From: Aptenodytes patagonicus
Lineage: Eukaryota > Chordata > Aves > Sphenisciformes > Spheniscidae
DNA length: 64,000 nt
Reading direction: 5' to 3'
Assembly: GCF_965638725.1 (NCBI RefSeq)
Contig: NC_134951.1
Coordinates: 71,075,568-71,139,567, forward strand
Part shown: one piece after another, positions 1-11,600 of the stretch
Numbering within the stretch: position 1 is the stretch's first letter
Layout of the letters: each line of letters starts with the position of its first letter
Notes under the pieces: generated by a model
The model's input: only the letters and a program-made list of their open reading frames with translations
Database searches by the model: none
Told to the model about the DNA's origin: nothing
Program-made: the position numbers and the translations under genes

Positions 1-1261
1 CACATTTAAAAATAAAACACAGTTTGCAATTGAAAATTACACTGACAACTAGAGATGGCTCAAAACAAAATGCTGGATTCAAACATCATTCTTCCCTTTG
101 GGAAAAGGTGGCTGTAATTTTTTGAATGAACCTGATACAAATATATACATGAATCTGTCTCTTGTCTATAAATATAAAAGTCTGTATAATTTACAATACA
201 CCCATGCGCCTGCATATAGACAAAGTCTGTGGAAGCAATTATTTAAGACTAAATATTTATCCCCTGCTCCCTTTTTTCCTTGAGAAGAGGATTGTTATTA
301 ATGTTAACACAAGAACCAAAACCACCCACCTCTAAATCTTTGGTGCGGCTTATGTCAAAAGGGCAACGTATATTAGAGTCCCAACGAGTAAGTAGCACAA
401 AAGAGAAGAAAAACCACATTGTATCTTTGGTTTTAATTTCAGTACATACAATGTCATTCCATCCACTAACCTAAGAGCAAAGCTTTGATTTGGACAGATA
501 CTTTTCAAAGAGCACATCCAAACACAGCCTAACTAAAAAGCAGAAACAAACAAAGCTCAAGACACTCTGTATGCTACTGGGCATCATCTGCGCTTTCCAT
601 GAAGCATCATGCAGAGAAAGAGATAGGTGCCAGGAAGATGGTAAAGCACAGCTGAAATACCAGCTTTTACCAACAGATTTATCCCTTTCAGAAAAAATAA
701 ATGGAAAAGTTTTTGTATCGTTGTAGTCAGGACAATGCCTTGCACTCTGAAGTTACAGTATTTTACTGCAGGGCATCTTAACATTTTTTCTGAGAAGTCC
801 CACTTGCCCCTTTTTCTAACAAAAAAGTTTTTCTAGAGACGACAGCTATCCCCTGCCATGGGCCATTCCAGTTTGCAGCTTCTGAAAAACTGGCAGATTT
901 CAACTGAGCTCCTCTCCCACTCCCCTGCCTTTCCATTAGTCTTCCATGCCAGACTTTTAACACTGTAAAAGCAGTCAATTGTCACAACTTTTAACTCCCT
1001 TAACACACATTTATTGAATTTGCCCAGAAACTGGGAGGTGCTGGGGAATGAAGGAGAAAATAGGCCAAACCAAAACCACACCCATTTCCAGAGAACTTCT
1101 CCATCATCAGCCTCATGCACTTGAACTTACTAGAAAGTTCCCAATCACATTTGGGTCAGTTCTGAGCCTCCTTCATACCGCCCTGTCAAATTTCAAGCAG
1201 AAATACTACACAAAAAAAATTGCTATCATTTCCTTTAAAGTGTAACACACATTTTGCTTAC
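1..1261 (-). other. TULP4: TULP4 intron 2 (partial)
   Basis: Sequence downstream of the TULP4 exon donor on the minus strand. It is AT-rich, with no other convincing exon, RNA gene or recognisable repeat. Short open frames here have no family resemblance. Confidence 0.7.
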
Positions 1262-1605
1262 CTCGCTGTTGTGGCCCCTCAAATTGAAGTTGATTCTCTG
1301 AGGGGTGTTCCGGTCCCTCCTGCAATGGCTGGAAGTAAAAGTGACGCCTACAACTCCTCTGCCATTGCCTGTTGCCAACCAGCCTTCCTCATAGTACCGC
1401 CTCCTGCACACCGGTTTCTCCTTCTCACTTTTGGGGACTCTCCCTTTCCAGGAGAGGCAGAGGATGTTGGAATCGCTGCAAAGAACAGGCCCATGTTCCA
1501 CTGCTGCATACATGCTTTTTAAATATTTTATTTTTTGACATAAGAAAGTAATATGTCTAGTGCACAAAATTTAAATCAATTTTTTTTTTTATTGATAAGA
1601 CTGAC
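1262..1605 (-). CDS. TULP4: TULP4 first coding exon (exon 2), partial gene
   Basis: This exon encodes the N-terminus of Tubby-like protein 4, a large protein with N-terminal WD-type repeats, a SOCS box and a C-terminal tubby domain, thought to act as a substrate adaptor for ubiquitin ligases. The coding part runs from an ATG at 1513 down to 1262 (84 codons, ends in phase 0). The residues are nearly identical to what I know of human TULP4: it opens MYAAVEHGPVLCSDSN and ends NLRGHNSE, just before the first WD-like repeats. The donor is GAG|gtaagc at 1261. A good acceptor with a pyrimidine tract (tctatcccag) puts the exon start near 1605; a weaker alternative AG gives 1556. An in-frame TAA lies upstream, so 1513 is the first in-frame ATG. 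Later exons lie beyond position 1. The gene call is firm; the 5' exon edge is inferred. Confidence 0.95.
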
Positions 1606-4010
1606 CTGGGATAGATCATTGAAAGGGAGGAGGATGGGGTCAGTGTTTATAAATATCCACCAAATGCATAGTGAAAAATTCCTCTATAAAAGATGATGGC
1701 AGTTGGCTAAGAAAAAGTAACACTTAAAAAAAAATTCAGGTTCATTTTTGTTTCTGAGTCTGTAGAGTGAGGGTGCACTTATCCTTTGGAGAAACAGCTA
1801 CTTCATAAGAGGCGCTCAAGAAATGGTTAAGTCATCTTTTTGCTCAACTTGATATAATCTTTATACAGCCTGAGATTCCAGTTTAGCGTAATGCAATTCC
1901 AGAGACAAAGAGTTGCAAATGTGTAGGTTTCAAGTAACTTAAGGCTTTTAAGATTTCCTCCAGTCAGATTTTCTTCAAAAGTTCAGTTGCAGAAATTTAA
2001 ACACACGCACATACATATATATGTATATATATGACATTCATCTTTTCCAAGCTGCCCTCTGGCATATCTTTTCCATCTGATGTATTTCTGCTGCTAAAGC
2101 TGAAAGAGATTGCATAAAGGGAAAAAAAGGCACACAAACCGTGCGAAACAACAGACCCGAACTTGTGCAGGCACTGGTGTGCCAGGCCAGCTGGGAAATC
2201 CCTCTTGGTACTGAACCGCTCGTTGGACTCAAAAGTTTTTGCAATCCAAAGCCAATCCAATTTTCATTGCAGCACTTTTTTTCCACCAGAGACCCAACAC
2301 AGCCTGAACTGTTTATCACGCTATCTTGCCTGCTTTCCCACTTTTTGCTGCCACACACGAATGAAAAAGAAACCCCCTCTTCATTTATAGCAGAATCAAA
2401 AATGCTCTAAAGCTTTTAGCTTTCAAAGCAGATAAGTTTGCCTCAGGTGAACCATGAAGTTCTCTCTCCTTCAAAACAGGCTAAAATGTCACACTGTTTT
2501 TCCTTTACTTTTCCCTTTTTTCTGCTACAAGGAATCACAGACTTTTCATCCTACCGTAAAAAACAAATGCCAGAATTAAAGCACATCAAGTAAGCACTCT
2601 TTCAAAAATCTTCTAAAATTCAAGGAAGGAAGAAATATAATCATCTAAAAAAGAAAGAGAAGCAGCATTAAAAATCTGACTTCCTGGGTTCACTATTTCT
2701 CTAGGTATTTTCCTTGCTTGTTTGATCGGATCTTTCCTTCTTGATGCTTGTCTACAGCACAGATTCATAGTTCCAGACACAACATTTGCAGCTGTACAAG
2801 AAGGAAACATATGAAGTATTCCAATCGTTTTATTTGAATAACATTTATGAGCTCAATTAATTAGTATTTATACCACACTAAGTGAAAAGAGGAAAAAAGG
2901 AGAGGGAGAAAGAATATGCAAGTTTGATGACCTGGTTAACTCAAGAAGGATGACGAGGTTTGCTCAGTTCAATGCCCAGACTTGTCCCATAGTTCCTCAA
3001 CTTATTTACTTCCAGTCATCATTACTCAACATATGGTCACGATTTATTAGTCCATTCACAACCTATTGAGCCCAAAGCAAAACGTGCCAAAGACCATACA
3101 TTATTCCTCTGCAATAACAAAATCCGTTTCCTCTACCCTCTGTATTCTTCTGTTTCCCTCGCAGCTATTGATTTAGATTGTGGAGGTATTTATTAGGCTT
3201 TTTCTGTGCAGAGGGTGTTTTTTCTTCCTCTTCTTGCAAACTTTTTTCACCAGTGAAGACCATGTGGAAAGTTGAACATTACTGGCAGGTGTCTTTCCAT
3301 GGGTTACTGATTCCTGTGCTGTAAAGGTGCTCCATCTGGTTCTCAAATTAATTTTCATCAATTGCAAAGCTCTCAGGAATATGCAAGAGTAAGTCTATGT
3401 GATGACAAAAACATGTGCGTTTTCATGTACATGCAGTGCACACACCAGCTCACTCAATCTGGTACTCAGAGCTGCATCTGCCTTTTCAGTTTAGCTGTGG
3501 TAATCCTGTAAGACGCCCATCATTCAAAGCTTGAAATCCCTGGATTCTTCCAACTCTGCAAGACAAAGCACACACACATACAATAAAAGAAAAAAAGTTA
3601 ATAAAATAAGCCACAAAATGACTTAAAAGATACAAGGACTATTGTTACAGTAATCAAAGCATTATGATTAAGGATTTTATATTGGACTCCTATAAAATAT
3701 CTGTATCATATAGATACCTGCAGTATTCAGACACACACACATATGTATTTGATACACACACAAATACGAACGACAAAATTTTCTTTTTAACTTCCAAAGT
3801 TCCCAAAACTTTTCACAATTAACTTGTATAACTGATGAAATATATCCAGGAAGGACACATTGCGGGGGGGGGGGGGGAAGGGAAAGGAAGTTTCTTTTGG
3901 CCACAGTCACTGGGGCAAACTCTTAAAGATTCCACAACTTCGGAGCGAGGGCAGGGAAGGGAGGTCTCAGTGATAGAGCAGACACAGTTAGACCCTGAGG
4001 CACACAAACA
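1606..4010 (-). other. TULP4: TULP4 intron 1, proximal part
   Basis: Unique AT-rich intronic DNA next to TULP4 exon 2. It holds an imperfect TA/CATA microsatellite at about 2,005-2,034, short CA runs at about 3,730-3,765 and a 14-G run at 3,864-3,877. I see no gene. Confidence 0.65.
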
Positions 4011-4264
4011 GAATCACAGAATGGCTGAGGTTGGAAGGGACCTCTGGACATTATCTGGTCCAATCACCCTGCTGAAGCAGGGTCACCTAGAGCCAGTTGC
4101 CCAGGACTGTATCCAGGCGGCTTCTGAATATCTCCAAGGATGGAGACTCCACAACCTCCCTGGGCAACCTGTGCCAGTGCTCAGTCACCCTCACAGTAAA
4201 GAAGTCTTTCCTGATGTTCAGAGGGAACCTCCTGTGTTTCAGTTTGTGCCCACTGCCTCTGGTC
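4011..4264 (-). mobile_element. Older CR1 LINE, 3' half, split by a younger CR1
   Basis: The sequence beginning AATCACAGAATGGCTGAGG and continuing through TTGGAAGGGACCTCTGG is the inverted 3' end of a CR1 retrotransposon. It stops in mid-element at TGGTC (4260-4264). The expected continuation (CTGTTGCTGGGCACCACTG) resumes at 8,503, after a plus-strand CR1. The element is therefore interrupted by a later insertion. It differs in sequence from the inserted copy and belongs to another CR1 subfamily. Confidence 0.88.
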
Positions 4265-4410
4265 TGCTCACATACAAGAGCAGCCCCCAGGGAGCACGAG
4301 CGACCGGGAGCACGGCGAACAGGGTGGGCAAACAGGGCGTGGCACGTCAGAAGGGCATGGCGCGGCAGTTCACGCAGGCAGGGCGTGCAGGGAAGGCAAG
4401 TGGGCAAGGT

Positions 4411-5564
4411 ATGGTCCCCCTCCTGGCTCTAGAGGCCAACTCAACTAGTAGTCGTCGCCTTCCCAGAAGAGGACTAGCTATGGTTTCCACTCGGCCGAAA
4501 GCCGTCGCCAGAAAGAATATGGCGACCCAGACGGAGCCCTCACGCAAGCATACAGCTGTCCAGGTCTCTGGCCGCAGGGAGTGCCTGAGGCTGTCACTTG
4601 TACCGGAGGGCAGCAGAGACACCACCTGTGTGCGGTGTGACCAGGTGGATGATCTGCTCAGCCTGGTGGCAGAGCTGAAGGAGGAGGTGGAAAGGTTGAG
4701 GAGTATCCGGGAGTGTGAGAGGGAGATAGATTGGTGGAGCCGCACCCTACCGTCCCTGAGGCAAAGGCAGCAGATGGAGGCTCCACAAGAAGCAGAGGAT
4801 CCCCTGCCCTCTTGCCACCAGGTAGAACGAGGGGACCTAAGCAATAGGGGGGAATGGAAACAGGTCCCTGCTCGGGGTGCCAGGCGAACGCCCACCCGGC
4901 CTCCCTCACCTTCCTGGTTGCCCTTACAGAACAGATACGGGGCCCTGGAACTTGAGGGCCAGGCAAACGAGGATGTAGACGAGGGTCCATCCAGGGGGTC
5001 GCCTAGGGTGAGGCAGTCAGCCCCACGCATTATGACTGCTGCTGCTAAGAAAAAAAGGAGGGTAATTGTCATAGGCGATTCCCTTCTGAGGGGACAGAGG
5101 GCCCAATATGCCGACCAGACCCATCCCACAGGGAAGTCTGCTGCCTCCCTGGGGCCTGGGTCAGAGACATTACTAGGAAGCTCCCTGGTCTGATACAGTC
5201 TTCCGACTACTACCCGCTGTTGGTTATACAGGCTGGCAGTGATGAGGTTGCAGAGAGAAGTCCTGCAGTGATCAAAAGGGACTTCAGGGCACTGGGGCGA
5301 CTGGTTGAAGGATCAGGAGCACAGGTAGTGTTTTCCTCTATCCCTACAGTGGCAGGGAAGGATACTGAAAGGAACAGGAAAACACACCTGATCAACACGT
5401 CGCTCAGGGGCTGGTGCCATCGGAGGAATTTTGGCTTTTTTGATCATGGGGAGGTTTACACAGCACCGGGCCTGCTGGTGACAGACGGAGTTCAGCTGTC
5501 TCACAGGGGGAAAAGGATCATCGCTCATGAATTGGCAGGGCTCATCGAGAGGGCTTTAAACTAG
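4411..5564 (+). pseudogene. CR1 ORF1 remnant (coiled-coil plus SGNH-esterase-like domain), frameshifted
   Basis: CR1 ORF1 encodes an RNA-binding/chaperone-type protein; many CR1 families carry a C-terminal SGNH hydrolase-like domain. A likely start is ATG 4411, with others at 4357 and 4480. The frame shows a CxxC (CVRC) followed by a leucine-rich, acidic coiled-coil-like stretch (about 4,640-4,720), then a basic segment and the nucleophile motif VIGDSLL (5,068-5,088). Just after it the frame breaks by one base near 5,095; the continuation is read in another frame to the stop at 5,562-5,564. In the last block, at DGVQLS, the position where the family's DxxH histidine is expected is Gln (CAG 5,493-5,495). 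The shift alone makes it a pseudogene. Confidence 0.85.
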
Positions 5565-5566
5565 TT

Positions 5567-8417
5567 TTGAAGGGGGAAGGGGATAAAACCAGGCTCACTA
5601 GAGATGAGCCGAGGGGTGGCATGCCAATGCTGGGGGAGAAATCGATAGCCCAGCTCAAGTGCCTCTACACCAATGCACGCAGCATGGGCGGCAAACAGGA
5701 GGAGCTGGAAGCCATTATGCAGCGGGAGAGATATGACTTAGTCGCCATCACAGAAACATGGTGGGGTGACTCTCATGATTGAAGTGCTGCAATGGATGGC
5801 TATAAACTCTTCAGAAGGGACAGGCAAGGAAGGAGGGGCGGTGGGGTGGCCTTGTATGTTAGGGAGTGTTTCGATTGTCTAGAGCTCAATGATTGTGATG
5901 ATGATACGGTTGAGTGTCTATGGGTAAGGATGAGGGGGAAGGCCAACGAGGCAGATATCCTGCTGGGAGTCTGTTATAGACCACCCAACCAGGATGAAGG
6001 GGCGGATGAAGCATTCTACAAGCAGCTGGCAGAAGTCTCAATCGCTAGCCCTTGTTCTCGTGGGGGACTTCAACTTCCCGGACGTCTGCTGGAAATACCA
6101 ACACGGCAGAGAGGAAACAGTCTAGGAGGTTCCTGGAGTGTGTGGAAGACAACTTCCTGACACAGCTGGTAAGTGAGCCTACCAGGGGAGGTGCTTCGCT
6201 CAACCTGCTGTTTACTAACAGAGGAGGACTGGTGGGAGATGTGGTGCTCGGACGCCATCTTGGGCTTAGCAACCATGAAATGGTAGAATTCTCGATTCTT
6301 GGTGAAGTAAGGAGGGGGGCCAGCAAAACCGCAACCATGGACTTCCGGAGGGCGGACTTTGGCCTGTTCAGGACGCTGGTTGAGAGAGTCCCCTGGGAGA
6401 CAGTCCTGAAGGGCAAAGGGGTCCAGGAAGGCTGGACGTTCTTCAAGAAGGAAGTCTTAAAGGCACAGGAGCAGGCCATATGACATAAGAAGAATGGGCA
6501 GGGAAGACAACCGGCCTGGCTGAACAGGAAGCTCTTGCTGGGACTCAGGAAAAAAAGGAGAGTTGACCACTTGTGGAAGAAGGGGCAGGCAACTCAGGAA
6601 GAGTACAGGGATCTCGTTAGGTCGTGCAGAGAGGAAATGAGAAAGGCAAAAGCCCAGCTAGAACACAATCTGGCTGCTGTCGTTAAAGACAACAAAAAAT
6701 GTTTTTACAAATATATTAATGACAAGAAGAGAGCCAAGGAGAATCTCCATCCTTTATTGGATGCGGGGGGAAACATTGTCACCGAGGATGAGGAAAAGGC
6801 TGAGGTACTTAATGCCTTCTTTGCCTCAGTCTTTAACAGGCAGACCAGTTATCCTCAGGGTACTCGGCCCCCTGAGCTGGAAGACAGGGACAGCGAGCAG
6901 GTTGAACCCCCCATAATCCAAGAGGAAGCAGTCAACAACCTGCTACACCACCTGGATGCTCACAAGTCTATGGGGCCGGATGGGATCCACCCGAGAGTGC
7001 TGAGGGAGCTGGCGGAGGAGCTTGCCAAGCTGCTCTCCATCATCTATCAGCAGCCCTGCTTAACGGGGGAGGTCCCGGACAACTGGAGGCTTGCCAATGT
7101 GATGCCCATCTACAAGAAGGGCCAGAAGGAGGGTCCGGGGAACTACAGGCCTGTCAGCCTGACCTCGGTGCCGGGGAAGATTACGGAGCGGTTCATCTTG
7201 AGGGCGCTCACAAGGCATGTGCGGGACAACCAGGGCATCAGGCCCAGCCAGCACGGGTTCATGAAAGGCAGGTCCTGCTTGACCAACCTGATCTCCTTCT
7301 ATGACCAGGTGACCCACCTAGTGGATGAGGGAAAGGCTGTGGATGTGATCTACCTGGACTTCAGCAAGGCCTTTGACGCTGTCTCCCACAGCATTCTCCT
7401 AGGAAAGCTGGCAGCTCACGGCTTAGACAGGTGGACTCTGCGCTTGGTAAAAAACTAGCTGGACGGCCGGGCCCAGACAGTTGTGGTGAATGGAGTTAAA
7501 TCCAGTTGGTGGCCGGTCACGAGCAGTGTTCCCCAGGGCTCAGTTTTGGGGCCGGTCTTGTTCAATATCTTTATCGATGATCTGGATGAGGGGATCAAGT
7601 GCACCCTCAGTAAGTTTGCAGACAACACCAAGTTGGGTGGGAGTGTTGATCTGCTCGAGGGTAGGAAGGCTCTGCAGAGGGACCTGGACAGGCTGGATCG
7701 ATGGGCCCAGGCCAACTGTATGAGGTTCAACAAGGCCAAGTGCCGGGTCCTGCACTTCGGCCACAACAACCCCATGCAGCGCTACAGGCTTGGGGAAGAG
7801 TGGCTGGAAAGCTGCCTGGCAGAAAAGGACCTGGGGGTGTTGGTTGACAGCCGGCTGAACATGAGCCGGCAGTGTGCCCAGGCAGCCAAGAAGGCCAATG
7901 GCATCCTGGCCTGTATCAGAAATAGTGTGGCCAGCAGGAGTAGGGAAGTGATCGTGCCCCTGTACTCGGCACCGGTGAGGCCACACCTCGAATACTGTAT
8001 TCAGTTTTGGGCCCCTCACTACAAGAAGGACGTTGAGGTGTTAGAGCATGTCCAGAGAAGGGCAACAAGGCTGGTGAGGGGTCTGGAGAACAAGTCTTCT
8101 GAGAAGCGGCTGAGGGAACTGGGGTTGTTTAGCCTGGAGAAAAGGAGGCTCAGGGGAGACCTCATCGCGCTCTACAACTACCTGAAAGGAGGTTGTAGCG
8201 AGGTGGGTGTCAGTCTCTTCTCCCAAGTAACTAGTGATAGGACGAGAGGAATGGCCTCAAGTTGTGCCAGGGGAGGTTTAGATTGGACGTGAGGAAAAAT
8301 GTCTTTACTGAAAGAGTGGTTAAACATTGGAACAGGCTGCCCAGGGAAGTGGTTGAGTCCCCATCCCTGGAAGTATTTAAAAGACGTGTAGATGCGGCAC
8401 TTAGGGACATGGTTTAG
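5567..8417 (+). pseudogene. CR1 ORF2 remnant (APE endonuclease plus reverse transcriptase), multiply broken
   Basis: Endonuclease motifs are readable: TNARS (about 5,670), ITETWW (about 5,745), VCYRPP (about 5,970) and GDFN (about 6,063). Reverse transcriptase motifs follow: YRPVSLTSVPGK (about 7,145), YLDFSKAFD (about 7,351), PQGSVLGP (about 7,531) and the FADD box. Breaks visible: TGA at 5,780-5,782 in place of a Trp codon, a frameshift near 6,035, TGA at 6,481-6,483, TAG at 7,456-7,458 where Trp is expected, and a one-base loss near 8,249 (the copy at 47,258 has GGAAATGG where this has GGAATGG). Two catalytic acids are also replaced: SDH reads SNH (AAC 6,271) and FADD reads FADN (AAC 7,624). 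It is an inactive relic. Confidence 0.93.
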
Positions 8418-8497
8418 TGGGCATGGTGGTGTTGGGTCGACGGTTGGACTCGATGATCTTAGAAGTCTTTTCCAACCTTAATGATTCTATGATTCTA

Positions 8498-8662
8498 TGG
8501 TCCTGTTGCTGGGCACCACTGTAAAGAGCCTGGCTGCCTCATCTTCCTTTCCTCCCATCAAGTGTTTATACACATTGAAAAGATCTCCCTGAGCCTTTCC
8601 TTCTCCACGCTGAACAGTCCCAGCTCTCTCAGACTTTCCTCATATGAACGACGCTCCAAACC
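8498..8662 (-). mobile_element. Older CR1 LINE, second half of the split copy
   Basis: This is the continuation of the minus-strand CR1 that begins at 4,011. It reads TCCTGTTGCTGGGCACCACTG and runs through CTGAACAGTCCCAGCTCTCTC to about 8,662, where similarity fades. Removing 4,265-8,497 would rejoin the two parts into one normal CR1 3' segment of about 420 bp. Confidence 0.85.
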
Positions 8663-11600
8663 ATGAAAGTACAGTGCTAAACTTATCAGTCTCAAAGGAG
8701 AATGAGAAGATTCCTCCAGGTCTTAAATTACTGCTTTAAAGAGATCTAAGGTACTCCAAAATTAAAGCTTAGAAGTCTGAATCAATACAGATTAATTTTA
8801 AAGACTACTCAAATCCTGTGTAAGTCTCCATTTGAAAAAGGGGGAAAAAATTGCCCAAATTCAGTTATATACAGAAAAGTGTAAATAGAGTAGAAGAGAC
8901 CAAGCAAAAGGCTGTCCAGGATATTCCAGAAGTTGTAGCTGAAGGGCATGCATATGCACAGTTACTGCATCTATACAGTTGCTGCTAAAGAGAGCTCATT
9001 TAAATTAAGAATTGCATTCATGACATTCATCAGAGCTATAAAAATGGTCTTGTCTATATTACATACGGCACCGTACTAACCTCACATTTCGAGTAATTAA
9101 CCACTTCTTTCAGTCTAGCATAGATGTACCAATAAGAATTTTTTTAAAAGAGAAAAAGATAAGAAAATAAATTTATAGATATAAAGGCAGGTTCATAAAG
9201 TAGTCTGCAACACTATTCAGCTAGCACACTTATCAGGAGCACTGTCCATGAGGTTTGGTGAGTCGCTGCAAGACTTTTCAGCATTACAACTAATGAAAGA
9301 TTTTAAAATAATGGCTGCTACCCATTTTTTTCATCATAGCATGATGAGGATATGAGAAATGTCACCTAGACTTTCCAGATTTATGGTGCTTCTCAATTAC
9401 AGTCCAAAGAAAGTTGATATAAAGGAAAATTCAGAAAAACTTTCAGAACACAACGGTATGAAGAATAATTTCTGTGCTTATCCCATAAGCAAACTTGATC
9501 CTGTCAAGGATCAGCGCTATTATTTCCATAGCCACTGGGGTCTTCCTAACAAACATCTGCATTCAAGAGTTGACATTTTATATTAGCGGCATGTGTATTA
9601 TGATGCAAGCTTTTACTAATCCTACAGAGGAACAAAAAAACCTGGTTTACTGAAAAAAAACAGAAAGTCTCTGAAACAGTTAGAGCAGCATGAGTTAAGC
9701 ATTAAACAGAATTGTTTGAACTGTGCAAGTACCATGACTTTACAAGTGGATTTTAAAATACAGACAACTATAGATGCAGTGGCTTTGCACAAAATCTGTA
9801 TGCGATTTCTGTCCTTAGTCGCTGCATATAAAATTAACAAGTTTGAGAAAAGGACTCTTCTGCATCTTGGCCAATAACCTTCTCTCACCTGAGTCCCATT
9901 TACCATCACTTTCAAGATTAGACAAACCAAAGACTTCTCCTCTTTAAAATATCCTAACTGCATTAGGAATGCTGGTCAGGGAGAGATGAAAATCTAAAAT
10001 AACTACAAAAGGAATAAAGTCAGTCATTATTCAAATACCTCTCTCTCAATACAATACACCCTATAAGAATATTTTACCTTTAAATCACTGAGGGTCAACG
10101 CTTCCTTTATGTTGTACATGCATTCAGTAGACAAGATAAAAAAATACTTTTAAGACTGTAGTGTCACTCAAAAGATAGGCTGAATTAAGATTACATATAT
10201 TACATATTAAGATTTAATTCTTTCCATTCCCCTCTCCTTCATTTCCACACACTCGGTGTACCCTAAGAAATAATCTAACTAAAAGATTCAGATGCTAGTC
10301 TTCCCTCAAGAAAATCAGTAACTAATTTAGACACCCCACCCTTCTTCTACCATTACAGCAGTCCCACAATTCTGCTCCTTTTCACATGTTTAAACCAAGC
10401 TTTTTGCCTTCTTTTTCCCCACCATGAAACACAAGGGTAATGGTTACTACCTCTATTGTAAACCATGTGTAAGAATCAAGGATAAAAAGCATTATAGAAG
10501 AGCTAGGTGTTACTTGCACAATCTTACCACTAGTCTGAATTCAGTTTGGGCTCCCATATAAAGAGAACTTGGCCTTCCCGATGAAACTCATCCAAACTAA
10601 ATTTTTAACTGCAGATTTTTTATAATCAAACTTTATGCATCTTTTCTTTCAGAGCAGGGCAAGGGCTAATCATAGAAGTACACTGGATTCTGAAAAAAGA
10701 TTCATTTTTGCTGGTAAATTATTTCTAGCACTACTAGGACACTAAATATCAACAAATTGCAGTTGATACTTTTACTTTCACTTAAAGGGTAGCTGAAAAT
10801 ACCTTTGCTCTGGATTTTCCCTTTAACAAAGGGAGATGCTACTTGAACGCATCCTCTAACACTGTTTTGAGTCTAAGCCCAGTGATGTAACACGTTTCTA
10901 AGTACAGATACCTAACGAGACAAAAACATATTAGACCTGTGACACAGGAAAGAAGGATCCACAAGTATTTTATCTGATTTTGCTTTGAAAGCATCACTCT
11001 TCTCGAATGCAAAACCAGTAACAAGTTATGTTTCCATATTATAGAAATAAATTCAGGTATTAATTTTAAAAAATGAGCTTATTAACAGTGGCTCTCATAT
11101 TTTAGTGTCAATATTTAACTCATTTTTATCTCCTAACTGTTTCTATTAACTTATATAAAGTGTAAGGTGTTAAGCCACAGCTGGGCAACCAGAAAAATAT
11201 TTGCTTGTTCTCATGCATCTTTCATTGAGGTGTCTCTTTTGTTGACAGAAGGAAGTCATGCACAGCCATGTGTACCAATACTGCAGCAAGCTCTTCAGCA
11301 TTTTATTTTTATTCAAAACCCCACTCTTCAAGGCTCCAGAGCAGAGTATCTGAAGGTGAGGATAAAAGGACACCGGGAGGAGAAGGAAAGCAGAGAAGGA
11401 AAATTCAGGTGAGTATACACTATTTCTAAATTATTATCTTAAAAGAAACAAAAAAGGACTCACAGCCTGCATTTTGAAGTTTCTGACTGCCCAAACATCT
11501 TAACGGAAAAAAACGTAAGCTACAGAGTCTTTGAAAAGTCAAGGCTACCAGATTTCAGGATTTTTCAGCCTAGCCAGATTTCCTTCCTGTCAAGCTTGCA

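Larger units (their letters stand above)
4265..8497 (+). mobile_element. Nearly full-length CR1 LINE inserted into an older CR1
   Basis: About 4.2 kb of plus-strand CR1 non-LTR retrotransposon: short 5' region, ORF1 with a C-terminal esterase-like domain, ORF2 with endonuclease and reverse transcriptase, and a 3' tail of ATTCTATG-type repeats (about 8,481-8,497). It is clearly GC-richer than the surrounding intron. The left junction is inside an older minus-strand CR1; TGGTC is present at both edges (4260-4264 and 8498-8502), though the right copy overlaps the tail so a true target duplication is uncertain. Both ORFs are broken, so the copy cannot move by itself. It lies antisense to TULP4 within intron 1. 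Confidence 0.95.

Noticed and set aside
1514..1567. In-frame N-terminal extension of TULP4 upstream of the ATG at 1513
   Set aside because: There is no ATG in it (only a TTG) and a TAA lies just above. The ATG at 1513 matches the known protein start.
4347..5129. A 260-codon minus-strand open frame
   Set aside because: It is antisense to CR1 ORF1, has no domain, and is an effect of GC-rich coding sequence on the other strand.
3835..5193. A 452-codon open frame that could be taken for a host gene
   Set aside because: It runs through a G14 tract, an inverted CR1 end and then CR1 ORF1. The only real coding content is the ORF1 part from about 4,411.
5780..7626. APOBEC-like hypermutation of the full-length CR1
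   Set aside because: Only a handful of G-to-A changes were judged, chosen because they hit motifs, and some fit CpG decay. Not enough to claim editing.
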